DNA of 12,418 nucleotides from an uncultured Acetatifactor sp. (GCA_910586435.1 CAJUGT010000115.1:1-12418), one strand, 5' to 3'; shown: positions 1 to 7,654, numbered from the stretch's first letter. The notes: generated by a model not told the origin, from the letters alone. A program made the numbers and translations.

Positions 1-687
1 CACCCGCATGTCCCTGTCCTTGCTGACAGCCTCCTCTTCTTCCAAAACCTTCATTAAAATCTCTTTGGCTTTCTTCAGGTCTGCCTTATAGGAAATGCCC
101 ACTTTAATGTCCATACGCCGAAATTCCTGCGCCGTAACATTCACCAGGCTGTTATTGGCCAGATTTCCGTTGGGCAAAATCACTGTCTGATTATCCGGTG
201 TCAGAAGCTTTGTATAAAAAATCTGAATCTCCTCCACCGTACCTTCCTTCCCGCCGCTCCCCTCTTTGATATAATCTCCCACTTTAAAAGGTTTCAGCAT
301 TAAAATCAGCACGCCGCCTGCCAAATTGGACAGACTCCCCTGTACCGCAAGACCGATTGCCACACCTGCGGAACCAAGCACCGCCACAATGCTGGCGGCA
401 TCCACACCAAAGGAGGATGCCAGCATGAGCACCAGCAATATATGCAGCGATGCCTTTACAAAAGAATCCACAAATTGAATGGCACCCAACTCAACATTGG
501 CCCGGCCCATGGACTTACGAAGAATCTTCCGCACAAGCTTTATTACCTGAGCCCCAACCAGGAAGCATAGAATAGCCAGCAAAGCACGCACTCCCAAATT
601 CAAAATCTTGTCCGGCAAGTTCCTCCAGAACTCCCTGATGGCATCATAATCTGCCACTGCTGTCATGCCATAAATCATTTTACTCAT
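1..687 (-). CDS. mscS: Small-conductance mechanosensitive channel, MscS family (3' end missing)
   Basis: Membrane channel that opens under membrane tension and releases solutes during hypo-osmotic shock. The visible 229 residues start at an ATG (685-687) preceded by a GGACGGA-like ribosome binding site, and the frame stays open to the window edge, so the C-terminus lies outside. Hydrophobic segments are visible at about residues 30-52 and 77-95. They are followed by the pore-lining third helix and its exit, with the family's signature small-residue pattern (GSAGVAIGLAVQG, then NLAGG and LKPFKVGDYI). The beta domain follows, with GTVEEIQ and LPNG at the usual places. The family fold is clear. 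It is the short MscS type with three transmembrane helices rather than a long MscK-like protein. It lies 53 bases after glgB in the same direction with no terminator between, so co-transcription is likely. mscS is used in the family sense. Confidence 0.9.
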   Translation of the reverse strand, partial: MSKMIYGMTAVADYDAIREFWRNLPDKILNLGVRALLAILCFLVGAQVIKLVRKILRKSMGRANVELGAIQFVDSFVKASLHILLVLMLASSFGVDAASIVAVLGSAGVAIGLAVQGSLSNLAGGVLILMLKPFKVGDYIKEGSGGKEGTVEEIQIFYTKLLTPDNQTVILPNGNLANNSLVNVTAQEFRRMDIKVGISYKADLKKAKEILMKVLEEEEAVSKDRDMRV

Positions 688-740
688 AAAGCTTTCCGTC
701 CATAGCCCCCTTCACGGTCAAAATCATCTTTCCTTTCGGG

Positions 741-3149
741 TTACTTTTTTGCCGAGGTTCCTTTCTTAACTGAAGTCTCTTTCTTATTTGAAGTTTCTTT
801 CTTATTTGAAGTTTCTTTCTTAACTGAAGATTCTTTCTTAACCGAAGTTCCTTTTTTAGCTGAAGTTTTTGATGAAGACGTCTTCTTTCCTTTGGAAGGC
901 TTCTCCACTGCGGTTCCCTGCGCCCCTTCCTTTGCAAGCTCCTCCTCCGTAAAAGGGATATACTGCAAAATACTCAGGGACAAAGGCGCCATTTTCACAG
1001 TAACGCTTTGGGGTCTGTCATCCCATTCCCGCTCTTTGCTTCGCTTCACACGATTATTTACAACCCCCGTCCCGGCATACTTCTCATCGTCGGAATTAAA
1101 AATTTCCTTATATTTTCCATGGAAAGGAACACCCGTGGTAATTTCCCTCTCCACGCCGGAAAAATTAGCTACCACCACCAGTACATCCTCTTTTTCCATT
1201 CCTTTTCGCATAAAAGTCACATAACAATCATTTGCTGATATATGATTCAGCCATTCAAACCCTTCCGGAGAATCATCCAATGTGTAAAGCTCAGGCCGGG
1301 CGCGATACAAATGGTTCAAATCCTTTACCAGCGCATTGATTCCAGCATGTTCCGGTATCTGTGAAAGCTCCCATTCCACACAACGGTTCTCATTCCACTC
1401 ATCAAATTCTCCCAGGTCCTGTCCCATAAAGAGAAGCTTTTTGCCCGGATGCGTCATCATATACGCAAAGGTCAGTCTCAAATTGGCAAATTTCTGCTCA
1501 CGTTCCCCGGGCATTTTCCCAAGCAAAGTCGCTTTTCCATGTACCACCTCATCATGGGAAAATACCAGCATAAACTTCTCACTGTATGCGTAAATCATAC
1601 TGAAAATCAATTCCCCATGGTGATGGCTTCTGAAATATGGATCATATTTAATATAATCCAGGTAGTCATTCATAAAGCCCATATTCCATTTCAGGTCAAA
1701 TCCCAGTCCGCCTGCGCTCAAATCTCCCGTAATCATTGGAAATGCCGTACTCTCCTCGGCAATGGACAGCGCCCCCGGATTGCGTTTTTTCATGACGGAA
1801 TTCAAATGTTTGATTAATTCAATGGCTTCCAGGTTCTCTTTGCCGCCATACATATTGGCAACCCATTCCCCATCCTTTTTACCGTAATCCAGATAAAGCA
1901 TACTCGCCACAGCGTCCATTCGGATACCGTCCGCATGATATTTTTCTACCCAGAACAACGCATTTGCAATCAAATAATTAGATACTTCCGGTCTGCCATA
2001 ATTATAAATCAGCGTCCCCCAATGAGGATGGCTTCCCTGTCTGGGGTCCATATGTTCGTAGAGGCAAGTGCCGTCAAAGTTGGAAAGCCCATAGACATCT
2101 CTCGGAAAATGGGCCGGAACCCAATCCAAAATCACTCCGATTCCTGCCTTGTGCAGTTCATTTACAAAATACATAAAATCTTTTGGACTTCCATATCTTG
2201 CCGTGGGCGCATAATAACCAATCACCTGATACCCCCAGGAGCCGTCAAAGGGATGTTCCATCACCGGCATCAGTTCCACATGGGTATAGCCCATTTCTTT
2301 GATATATGGAATCAGGTTATCCGCAATTTCACGATAATTGGCATATGTTCCCTCTTGGCTCCCATTTGTCACCGAACCCAGATACAATTCGTAAATGCTC
2401 ACCGGAGCGTTGCCCGTCTGAAATTTTGCCCTGTTTTGAATAAATTTCTCATCTTCCCAGGCAAACCCTTCCAAATCCGTCACCACCGAAGCAGTCTCCG
2501 GCCGAAGCTGTGCCGCATTCCCATATGGATCCGCTTTTAGATAGGTCAGACCGCCTCTTAACTTAATCTCAAATTTATAATTGTCATTTTCCTTTGCGTC
2601 AGGCACGAACAATTCAAATATTCCGGAATCCCACAGTCTTCTCATCTGATGTATTCTTCCGTCCCAACCGTTGAAATCCCCCACCACACTCACTCGCATG
2701 GCCGAAGGCGCCCAAACGGCAAAATAAGTACCCTTTACCCCTTCCAGGGTCATGGGATGCGCTCCCAGTTTTTCATACACCGTATAATGAATGCCGTTTT
2801 TAAACTTATCCGTGTCCTGATGGGTGATGAAAGGCTCAAAACGATACGCCTCTCCACGCACCTGTTTTGTCCCATCTGTATATTTGACCACATAATGATA
2901 TACCGGTATCTCTTTCACTGAGATTAACACCGCAAAATACCCATCTTCATCCGCAAGTTCCATCAAGAACACTTCACCGGTTTCTTCAAACACCAGAGTT
3001 ACTTCCTCCGCCCCGGGAAAATACGCCTGCACCAGAGTCTCTTTTCCTGCTTTGCGAGGCCCCAGCAGCCCATGGGGATTATCGCATTCGGAATAGATAA
3101 TCTCCTCAATTTGTGGCCAGTTCATGAGATCATATAATTTTTTTGTCAT
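741..3149 (-). CDS. glgB: 1,4-alpha-glucan branching enzyme GlgB with a repetitive lysine-rich C-terminal tail
   Basis: Cytosolic GH13 enzyme that cuts alpha-1,4 glucan chains and rejoins them through alpha-1,6 bonds, making branches in glycogen. 802 residues. An N-terminal beta domain (about 20-110) is followed by the CBM48-like domain (about 130-225, FAVWAPSA and VVGDFNGWD), the TIM barrel (about 250-640) and a C-terminal beta domain to about 733. Catalytic residues are all present: nucleophile Asp412 in RMDAV, acid/base Glu465 in IAEES and the transition-state Asp533 in SHDEVVHGK. Their spacing matches E. coli GlgB (405/458/526). Residues from about 737 on are unusual: a Lys/Ser/Thr-rich tail ending in six KK(E/G)(T/S)S(V/N/A) hexads (765-800) plus a final KK. 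The ATG start has an AAGGA ribosome site about 10 bases upstream. No other glycogen gene is nearby. It sits 72 bases after the DUF1015 gene. Confidence 0.96.
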   Translation of the reverse strand: MTKKLYDLMNWPQIEEIIYSECDNPHGLLGPRKAGKETLVQAYFPGAEEVTLVFEETGEVFLMELADEDGYFAVLISVKEIPVYHYVVKYTDGTKQVRGEAYRFEPFITHQDTDKFKNGIHYTVYEKLGAHPMTLEGVKGTYFAVWAPSAMRVSVVGDFNGWDGRIHQMRRLWDSGIFELFVPDAKENDNYKFEIKLRGGLTYLKADPYGNAAQLRPETASVVTDLEGFAWEDEKFIQNRAKFQTGNAPVSIYELYLGSVTNGSQEGTYANYREIADNLIPYIKEMGYTHVELMPVMEHPFDGSWGYQVIGYYAPTARYGSPKDFMYFVNELHKAGIGVILDWVPAHFPRDVYGLSNFDGTCLYEHMDPRQGSHPHWGTLIYNYGRPEVSNYLIANALFWVEKYHADGIRMDAVASMLYLDYGKKDGEWVANMYGGKENLEAIELIKHLNSVMKKRNPGALSIAEESTAFPMITGDLSAGGLGFDLKWNMGFMNDYLDYIKYDPYFRSHHHGELIFSMIYAYSEKFMLVFSHDEVVHGKATLLGKMPGEREQKFANLRLTFAYMMTHPGKKLLFMGQDLGEFDEWNENRCVEWELSQIPEHAGINALVKDLNHLYRARPELYTLDDSPEGFEWLNHISANDCYVTFMRKGMEKEDVLVVVANFSGVEREITTGVPFHGKYKEIFNSDDEKYAGTGVVNNRVKRSKEREWDDRPQSVTVKMAPLSLSILQYIPFTEEELAKEGAQGTAVEKPSKGKKTSSSKTSAKKGTSVKKESSVKKETSNKKETSNKKETSVKKGTSAKK
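744..857 (-). repeat. 18-base tandem repeat encoding the GlgB tail
   Basis: Six imperfect copies of an 18-base unit (minus strand, roughly AAGAAAGAAACTTCAAAT) in the glgB reading frame, plus a final AAGAAG-like pair of lysine codons before the stop. The copies differ mainly at the third and sixth codons, giving KKGTSV, KKESSV, KKETSN (twice), KKETSV and KKGTSA. The two central copies are nearly identical, as expected if repeat slippage has changed the copy number. The multiple of three keeps the frame open whatever the number of copies. Confidence 0.9.
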
Positions 3150-3221
3150 ACCACCACTATCCTTTCCTTACATTATCTACAAATCCATACAATCCTTTTT
3201 CCGATTGCGCCCGTCCTCTCC

Positions 3222-4460
3222 TTATTCCAAACTATGAAGAAACAGCCCGCTTCTGAGTTTCGGCTCAAACCATGTGGATTTCGGCGGCATCAGCCTTCCT
3301 GCGTCCGCTACATGAAAAAGCTCTCCAATAGAAGTCGGATACATGGAAAACGCCACTTTCATATCCGTTTCCACTCTTCGTTCCAGCTCTTCCAGTCCCC
3401 TGATTCCTCCTACAAAATCAATTCTCTTATCTGTCTTCGGGTCACGTATACCCAAAACCGGGTCTAACAAGTAATCCTGCAACAAGGAAACATCCAGCCC
3501 CTTGACTGCGTCTTTGGACAAAATCTCTTCCTTTGCGGTCAACACATACCATGTCCCCTCCAGGTACATTCCGAAAGTGCCCTTCTTCTCAGGTCTGTAA
3601 GGCGTTCTCCCCACAGGTTCCACCTGAAAACTCTCAGAAACTTTCTCCAAATAGGCTTCCGAAGTATATCCGTTTAAATCTTTCACCACACGATTATAAT
3701 CCATAATGCGCAATTCTTCATCCGGGAAAAGTACCGCCATAAAATAATTAAATTCTTCCTCCCCCGAATAATCCGGATTGGCCTCCCTGCGCAGCTGCCC
3801 GACTCTCACCGCTGACGCGCAGCGATGATGCCCATCCGCAATATAAATCGAATCCAGTTTGTCAAAGGCTTCCCGTATGGCATGTATTCTGTTTTCCTCC
3901 TGAATCACCCATACTTTATGTCCAATCCCATCCTCTGAGCAAAAATCGCAGATTGGCACCCGCAGTTTTTCTTCCTGAACTGCCATTCTGAGGAAATCAT
4001 TTGCCCGATACGCCAGAAAAATTGGCCCTGTCTGCATATTACACACATCCACATGACGGATTCTGTCCTGTTCTTTGTCCGCTCTGGTATTCTCATGCTT
4101 TTTAATCACATGACTCTGATAGTCATCTATGGAGGCACAGGCTACAATCCCTGTCTGGCTCCTGCCATCCATTGTAAGCTCGTATAAGTAATAGCATGGA
4201 TGATTCTCTTTCACAAACTCTCCCTGCGCAATCCGTTCCCGAAGCAGCCTGGCTGCCCTGTCATATACTTCCGGAGCGTAAGTATCCACCTCCGGGCCAA
4301 ATCCTGTCTCCGCCCTGTCAATGGCCAGAAAAGAATCGGGATGTCTCTCCACTTCCCGGGCAGCCTCCTCACGATTGTATACATCATAAGGCAATGCCGC
4401 AATCTTCGCTTCCAGTCCCGGTGCCGGACGATATGCGGGAAAAGGTCTGATATCTGCCAT
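3222..4460 (-). CDS. DUF1015 family protein, often linked to serine biosynthesis genes
   Basis: Conserved cytosolic protein of unproven function. The 412 residues match the usual length of DUF1015 proteins. Recognisable family features are the N-terminal ADIRPFPAYRP segment, an LPYDVY motif, the charged KKHENTRADKEQDRIRH stretch in the first third and the conserved IADGHHR near residue 210. The last is an acidic/histidine cluster that may form an active or metal site (inference). No signal peptide or membrane segment is visible. I chose the ATG at 4458-4460 because GGGGAG lies just upstream. An in-frame ATG four codons earlier (4470-4472) has only weak ribosome-site likeness. The gene lies beyond the serCA pair in the same direction, with a small divergent gene between, and is first in a likely DUF1015-glgB-mscS transcript. 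Confidence 0.88.
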   Translation of the reverse strand: MADIRPFPAYRPAPGLEAKIAALPYDVYNREEAAREVERHPDSFLAIDRAETGFGPEVDTYAPEVYDRAARLLRERIAQGEFVKENHPCYYLYELTMDGRSQTGIVACASIDDYQSHVIKKHENTRADKEQDRIRHVDVCNMQTGPIFLAYRANDFLRMAVQEEKLRVPICDFCSEDGIGHKVWVIQEENRIHAIREAFDKLDSIYIADGHHRCASAVRVGQLRREANPDYSGEEEFNYFMAVLFPDEELRIMDYNRVVKDLNGYTSEAYLEKVSESFQVEPVGRTPYRPEKKGTFGMYLEGTWYVLTAKEEILSKDAVKGLDVSLLQDYLLDPVLGIRDPKTDKRIDFVGGIRGLEELERRVETDMKVAFSMYPTSIGELFHVADAGRLMPPKSTWFEPKLRSGLFLHSLE

Positions 4461-4464
4461 ATTA

Positions 4465-4470
4465 CTCCCC
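4465..4470 (-). promoter_or_regulatory. Ribosome binding site that decides the DUF1015 start
   Basis: GGGGAG on the minus strand, four bases before the ATG at 4460. The spacing is short but the match to the anti-Shine-Dalgarno sequence is good. The four-codon-longer start at 4472 is preceded by GCAGCGCAGAA, a poor site. The same GGGGAG lies inside the codons of the longer version. Confidence 0.55.
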
Positions 4471-4579
4471 ATTTCTGCGCTGCTTAAGAGGGTATGCGTA
4501 ACACCCCCTCCTTGTGCATAAAGCGACTTATTTTAGTTGCCATATATTTTGGTAAACCCAAAACAACAATGATACCTCT

Positions 4580-4608
4580 ATTTTAACAAAAATATCTATA
4601 CATAACAA
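4580..4608 (-). promoter_or_regulatory. Predicted sigma-A promoter for DUF1015-glgB-mscS
   Basis: On the minus strand, a -35 box TTGTTA (4603-4608) is followed by a 17-base spacer and a -10 box TAAAAT (4580-4585). The -10 matches the consensus at five of six positions and the spacing is ideal. Transcription would begin near 4573, giving a leader of about 110 bases before the DUF1015 start. That leader contains an A+GGAGGGGG run (near 4500-4510) able to pair imperfectly with a CCCTC run (4486-4490), so a small leader hairpin is possible. Confidence 0.55.
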
Positions 4609-4637
4609 GCATATAGTGCTAAACTGAAATAAAAAAA

Positions 4638-4643
4638 TATGAT
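4638..4643 (+). promoter_or_regulatory. Possible -10 box for the small plus-strand gene
   Basis: TATGAT lies in an A-rich stretch about 50 bases before the start of the small gene and matches the -10 consensus at five of six positions. No convincing -35 box is visible 17 bases upstream. A second candidate, GATAAT at 4669-4674, would leave only about 14 bases of leader. The two promoters in this divergent region lie close together, about 30 bases between their -10 and -35 elements. Confidence 0.3.
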
Positions 4644-4694
4644 TTGTGCCTGCGGCGCAAGTTTGCGGGATAATAACAGGAATGGAGGATTATT

Positions 4695-4979
4695 ATGACA
4701 GAAGAACACAGAAAAATATTGGAACGTATCAATCAATATGCTGATAATGTATTGGGCGAAATTGATCCCCAGAAGGTACAGGTTTCCGTACAGCTTGAAA
4801 AGCTGAAACCTGTCATGGAAGAAATTGCCTCGGAAAAAGGCATAAGCCTGGAAGATATGTTTATTCTTTATATGGATATTGCCAGCGAAGCGTCCTGTGC
4901 CACCAATGAAAAACTCAAGGAAAGCCTTCAGGACCTGAACAATGGCATGGACGGAGGCTCCCCTCTGCTGTTCCGCTGA
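4695..4979 (+). CDS. Small protein of unknown function, 94 residues
   Basis: I do not recognise this protein. It is the only plus-strand gene with a good start: GGAGG lies six bases before the ATG. The sequence is acidic and looks mostly alpha-helical: a first helix rich in charged residues (about 3-22), an EIDPQKV turn, a second helix (about 32-46), then a DMFILYMDIASEA helix and a final KLKESLQDLNN helix. There is no signal peptide, no membrane span and only one cysteine, so a soluble cytosolic protein is likely. The last residues (GGSPLLFR) and the stop codon run into an inverted-repeat region, so the C-terminus may have been altered by that element (inference). It is divergent from the DUF1015 gene and converges on serA. 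It ends before a strong terminator shared with serA. Confidence 0.75.
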   Translation: MTEEHRKILERINQYADNVLGEIDPQKVQVSVQLEKLKPVMEEIASEKGISLEDMFILYMDIASEASCATNEKLKESLQDLNNGMDGGSPLLFR

Positions 4980-5111
4980 ACATCGTCAGTTTACACATAA
5001 CAGTTCAGCAAACGCCACGATTCCGCCGCTGAAGTCTTTTGCCGGTAAGAATCAAACCGTTTTGTTCCTCATGGCCAACATAAACCAAGGGGCGAGGTAA
5101 TCGCCCCTTTA
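4975..5111. repeat. Structured non-coding element after the small gene
   Basis: The 267 bases between the small gene and serA contain no convincing gene. GCTGAAC (4975-4981), GTTCAGC (5003-5009) and GCTGAA (5028-5033) form alternating inverted-repeat arms, so the middle arm can pair either way. A separate hairpin with a nine-base stem, AAGGGGCGA / TCGCCCCTT and loop GGTAA, lies at 5087-5109 and is followed by only three T. On the minus strand two frames stay open over about 25-35 codons across this region, interrupted by a stop. It could be a decayed gene remnant or an interspersed repeat. I cannot tell which without a genome-wide search. Confidence 0.4.
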
Positions 5112-5183
5112 CCACATATTCATTGCCAATATTATTACATTCCATTTTGCAGCCACTTTAGCTTTCTAAAGTTGCATTTCACG

Positions 5184-5221
5184 TAAAAAGGCTTTCAGTG
5201 CAAACCTTGAAAGCCTTTTTA
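5184..5221. terminator. Strong bidirectional intrinsic terminator between the small gene and serA
   Basis: A perfect 14-base stem: TAAAAAGGCTTTCA (5184-5197) pairs with TGAAAGCCTTTTTA (5208-5221) around a 10-base loop. Each strand reads a GC-containing stem followed by a run of five T, so it can stop transcripts from both sides: the convergent small gene on plus and serC-serA on minus. It lies 25 bases after the serA stop. Confidence 0.92.
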
Positions 5222-5246
5222 CTATATAAATTACAATTACTTCCTG

Positions 5247-6413
5247 TCAGCCCTTTACAATTCTGGCACGGAACACTCCCGGTATCTTTTCCAGGGCTTC
5301 AATGATTCCGGCGGTAGGAACCTCTTCCACATCCATCATGGTATAAGCCACTTCACCACGGGATTTATTGGTCATATCACTGATATTTATTCCTTTTTCT
5401 CCAAATTCAGCGGTAAACTTTGTAATCATATTGGCAATGTTCTTATGGAAGATAGCCACACGTCCGGCCTTGGTACATACTCCCATATCACAGGCAGGAT
5501 AGTTTACACTGTTTCTGATGTTACCATTCTCCAGATAATCCATCAGTTCCTGTACGGCCATCACAGCGCAATTGTCCTCAGATTCTTCCGTGCTTGCGCC
5601 CAAATGCGGAATCACGATGCATCCCTTCTGTCCTGCCACAGCAGGGGTAGGAAAATCGGTCACATAATGAGCTACTTTTCCGCTCTGAATTCCTTCCAGG
5701 ACATCTTTCTCATTTACCAACTGGTCCCTGGAATAATTCAATATGGTAACGCCTTCCTTCATCTTTGCGATGGCTTCGGCATTTATAGTATCTTTTGTGG
5801 AGTCCAGGAGAGGAACATGAATGGAAATGTAATCACACTGTTCGTATATATCGTCCACATTTGTCACATGCACAACAGCACGGCTTATGTTCCATGCAGC
5901 GTTTAACGACAAGTACGGGTCATAGCCGAATACTTCCATTCCCAAAGCCACCGCTGCGTTTGCCACCTTTCCGCCCACTGCGCCTAAGCCGATGACACCC
6001 AGCTTTTTGCCCATAATTTCCGTACCGGCAAAATTTTTCTTCTCCTTTTCCGCTGCCTTGGCAATATCCTCATTCCCTTCGGATGCCTTCACCCACTCAA
6101 TACCGCCTACCACATCACGGGCAGCAAGAAGCATTCCAGCAATAACCAGCTCTTTCACACCATTTGCGTTTGCGCCGGGAGTATTAAATACCACTACCCC
6201 TTTCTCGGCACATTTTTCCAGAGGAATGTTGTTGACACCCGCTCCTGCCCTTGCCACCGCAAGCAGCCCCTCCGGTATCTCCATGTCATGCATGGAAGCG
6301 CTTCTGACCAGAATTCCGTCCGCTTCCTTCACATCCGTTACCATTTCATATTCTTTTGTAAAATTCTTCAATCCCACATCTGCGATGGGATTCAGACAAT
6401 TCACCTTAAACAT
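5247..6413 (-). CDS. serA: D-3-phosphoglycerate dehydrogenase SerA, with C-terminal ACT domain
   Basis: NAD-dependent cytosolic enzyme that oxidises 3-phosphoglycerate to 3-phosphohydroxypyruvate, the first step of serine synthesis. 388 residues. The Rossmann NAD site is GLGAVG (142-147) with the adenine-ribose aspartate at D165 in GYDPY. The catalytic arginine is R229 in NYSRDQL and the histidine H270 in IPHLGAST. The loop that usually carries the catalytic glutamate (DVFxEEP in well-known homologs) reads TDFPTP here, so that residue is not obvious. From about 315 the sequence is a short ACT domain, GINISDM and GEVAYTMMDVEE, a likely site for serine feedback (known for the family, inferred here). 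The ATG start has GAGGAG four bases upstream. It follows serC by 22 bases, so the two are co-transcribed, and the transcript ends at the strong terminator downstream. Confidence 0.95.
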   Translation of the reverse strand: MFKVNCLNPIADVGLKNFTKEYEMVTDVKEADGILVRSASMHDMEIPEGLLAVARAGAGVNNIPLEKCAEKGVVVFNTPGANANGVKELVIAGMLLAARDVVGGIEWVKASEGNEDIAKAAEKEKKNFAGTEIMGKKLGVIGLGAVGGKVANAAVALGMEVFGYDPYLSLNAAWNISRAVVHVTNVDDIYEQCDYISIHVPLLDSTKDTINAEAIAKMKEGVTILNYSRDQLVNEKDVLEGIQSGKVAHYVTDFPTPAVAGQKGCIVIPHLGASTEESEDNCAVMAVQELMDYLENGNIRNSVNYPACDMGVCTKAGRVAIFHKNIANMITKFTAEFGEKGINISDMTNKSRGEVAYTMMDVEEVPTAGIIEALEKIPGVFRARIVKG

Positions 6414-6435
6414 TTTCTCCTCTTTTCCGTGAGAT

Positions 6436-7521
6436 TCACCCTAAATTTTCCGCCTCGAATTTCTTCATAAACTCCACCAGCTTTTCCACACCTTCAATGG
6501 GCATGGCATTGTATATGCTGGCACGCATTCCTCCCACTGTCCTGTGGCCTTTCAGATTTTCAAAACCGGCTTCTTTTGCTTCCTTTACAAATTTCGCGTC
6601 CAACTCCTCATTTCCGGTCACAAAGGGAACATTCATCAGGGAACGGTCTTCCTTGCGCACAGTTCCATGAAACAATTTGCTCTCATCCAGATAATCATAC
6701 AGAATTTGAGCCTTTTTCTCATTGTACTCCTTCATTGCGCTAAGACCGCCCTTTTTCTTCAGCCATTTGAATACCTTGCCACAGATATATATGCCATATG
6801 CGGGGGGCGTGTTGTACAGAGAGTCATTATCCGAATGGGTTTTATACTTCAACATGGTAGGTGTACCGGGCAGAACGTCCTCCGTAATCAAATCTTCCCT
6901 GATAATTACAATAACCACTCCCGCCGGGCCTATGTTCTTCTGAACTCCCCCGTAAATCACTCCATATTTGGTCACGTCCACAGGTTCGGACAGAAAACAG
7001 CTGGACACATCGGCTACCAGCGTCTTGCCTTTGGTGTTTGGCAGGGTCTTAAATTTTGTCCCATAGATTGTATTATTTTCACAGATGTACACATAATCCG
7101 CATCCTCGCTGACAGGAAGGTCGGAACAGTCAGGAATATAGGAAAACGTCTTATCTTCGGAAGAGGCAATCTTATTCGCCTGACCGTAAATGCATGCCTC
7201 CTGATAAGCCTTTTTTGCCCACTGACCGGTCACAATGTAATCCGCTTTTTTATTCTTCATCAGGTTCATGGGAATCATTGCAAACTGTTGGCTGGCGCCT
7301 CCCTGCAAAAACAGTACCTTATAATTGTCCGGTATGTTCATCAATTCCCGTAAGTCTGCTTCCGCTTCTTTGATAATGGTATCATAAGCTTTGGAGCGAT
7401 GGCTCATCTCCATAACGGACATGCCTGTTCCTTTGTAATCAAGCATTTCATCTGCGGCTTCTTGTAATACCTCCTCCGGCAAAACCGCCGGCCCAGCGGA
7501 AAAATTATACACTCTTGCCAT
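6436..7521 (-). CDS. serC: Phosphoserine aminotransferase SerC
   Basis: PLP-dependent class V aminotransferase that converts 3-phosphohydroxypyruvate and glutamate into phosphoserine and 2-oxoglutarate, the second step of serine synthesis. 361 residues, the normal family length. The N-terminus YNFSAGPAVLP is the family signature. The PLP lysine is K195 in GGVQKNIGPAG. D171 in ADVSS and W101 in TGQWAKKA match the cofactor-stacking positions, and SHRSKAY (about 40-46) lies in the substrate region. GHRTVGGMRASIYNA near the C-terminus is typical. The ATG start has an excellent GAGGAGG ribosome site five bases upstream. serA follows after 22 bases. A repeat module shared with the ilvD leader lies directly upstream of the ribosome site. 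Confidence 0.97.
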   Translation of the reverse strand: MARVYNFSAGPAVLPEEVLQEAADEMLDYKGTGMSVMEMSHRSKAYDTIIKEAEADLRELMNIPDNYKVLFLQGGASQQFAMIPMNLMKNKKADYIVTGQWAKKAYQEACIYGQANKIASSEDKTFSYIPDCSDLPVSEDADYVYICENNTIYGTKFKTLPNTKGKTLVADVSSCFLSEPVDVTKYGVIYGGVQKNIGPAGVVIVIIREDLITEDVLPGTPTMLKYKTHSDNDSLYNTPPAYGIYICGKVFKWLKKKGGLSAMKEYNEKKAQILYDYLDESKLFHGTVRKEDRSLMNVPFVTGNEELDAKFVKEAKEAGFENLKGHRTVGGMRASIYNAMPIEGVEKLVEFMKKFEAENLG

Positions 7522-7533
7522 TATATCCTCCTC

Positions 7534-7563
7534 TTCCAGTCCCCCTTGCGGGAACTTGTTCCG
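7534..7563. repeat. Single-copy form of the leuB-ilvD palindromic module, next to the serC ribosome site
   Basis: TTCCAG, then TCCCCCTTGCGGGAA, then CTTGTTCCG. This aligns with the array before ilvD (TTCCAG, TTCCCACTTGTGGGAA, CTTGTTCCG) with one single-base gap and few substitutions. On the transcribed strand it ends in CTGGAA placed directly against GAGGAGG, the serC ribosome binding site. The same CTGGAA lies against the ilvD ribosome site. Its inverted-repeat arms could form a small hairpin covering the approach to the ribosome site. Confidence 0.7.
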
Positions 7564-7611
7564 GTCCTGCGCGCTGCTATGCCTTTTATCTCCTCTTCAT
7601 ATTCCACTGTA

Positions 7612-7654
7612 AAACTGTTTATGACAGTTTCATTCTCAGGCTTTTGCGCAGCCT
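7612..7654 (-). promoter_or_regulatory. Hairpins in the serC leader
   Basis: AAACTGT (7612-7618) and ACAGTTT (7624-7630) form a perfect seven-base stem with a five-base loop. A smaller stem, AGGCT / AGCCT, lies at 7638-7654. Both fall between the predicted serC promoter and the start codon and could be leader RNA structure. The second is followed on the plus strand by six T, resembling a weak plus-strand terminator, but no plus-strand gene precedes it. The rest of the 254-base ilvB-serC spacer contains only the promoter, the repeat module and a weak stem after ilvB (GCAGTT 7742-7747 / AACTGC 7762-7767) without a T run. Confidence 0.35.

Noticed and set aside
680..937. 85-codon minus-strand frame rich in LRKK repeats
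   Set aside because: Alternate frame of the 18-base glgB repeat; its periodicity comes from the glgB tail.
6544..7353. 269-codon plus-strand open frame opposite serC
   Set aside because: Antisense shadow of serC: no ribosome site and no protein-family features, while serC has all its motifs.
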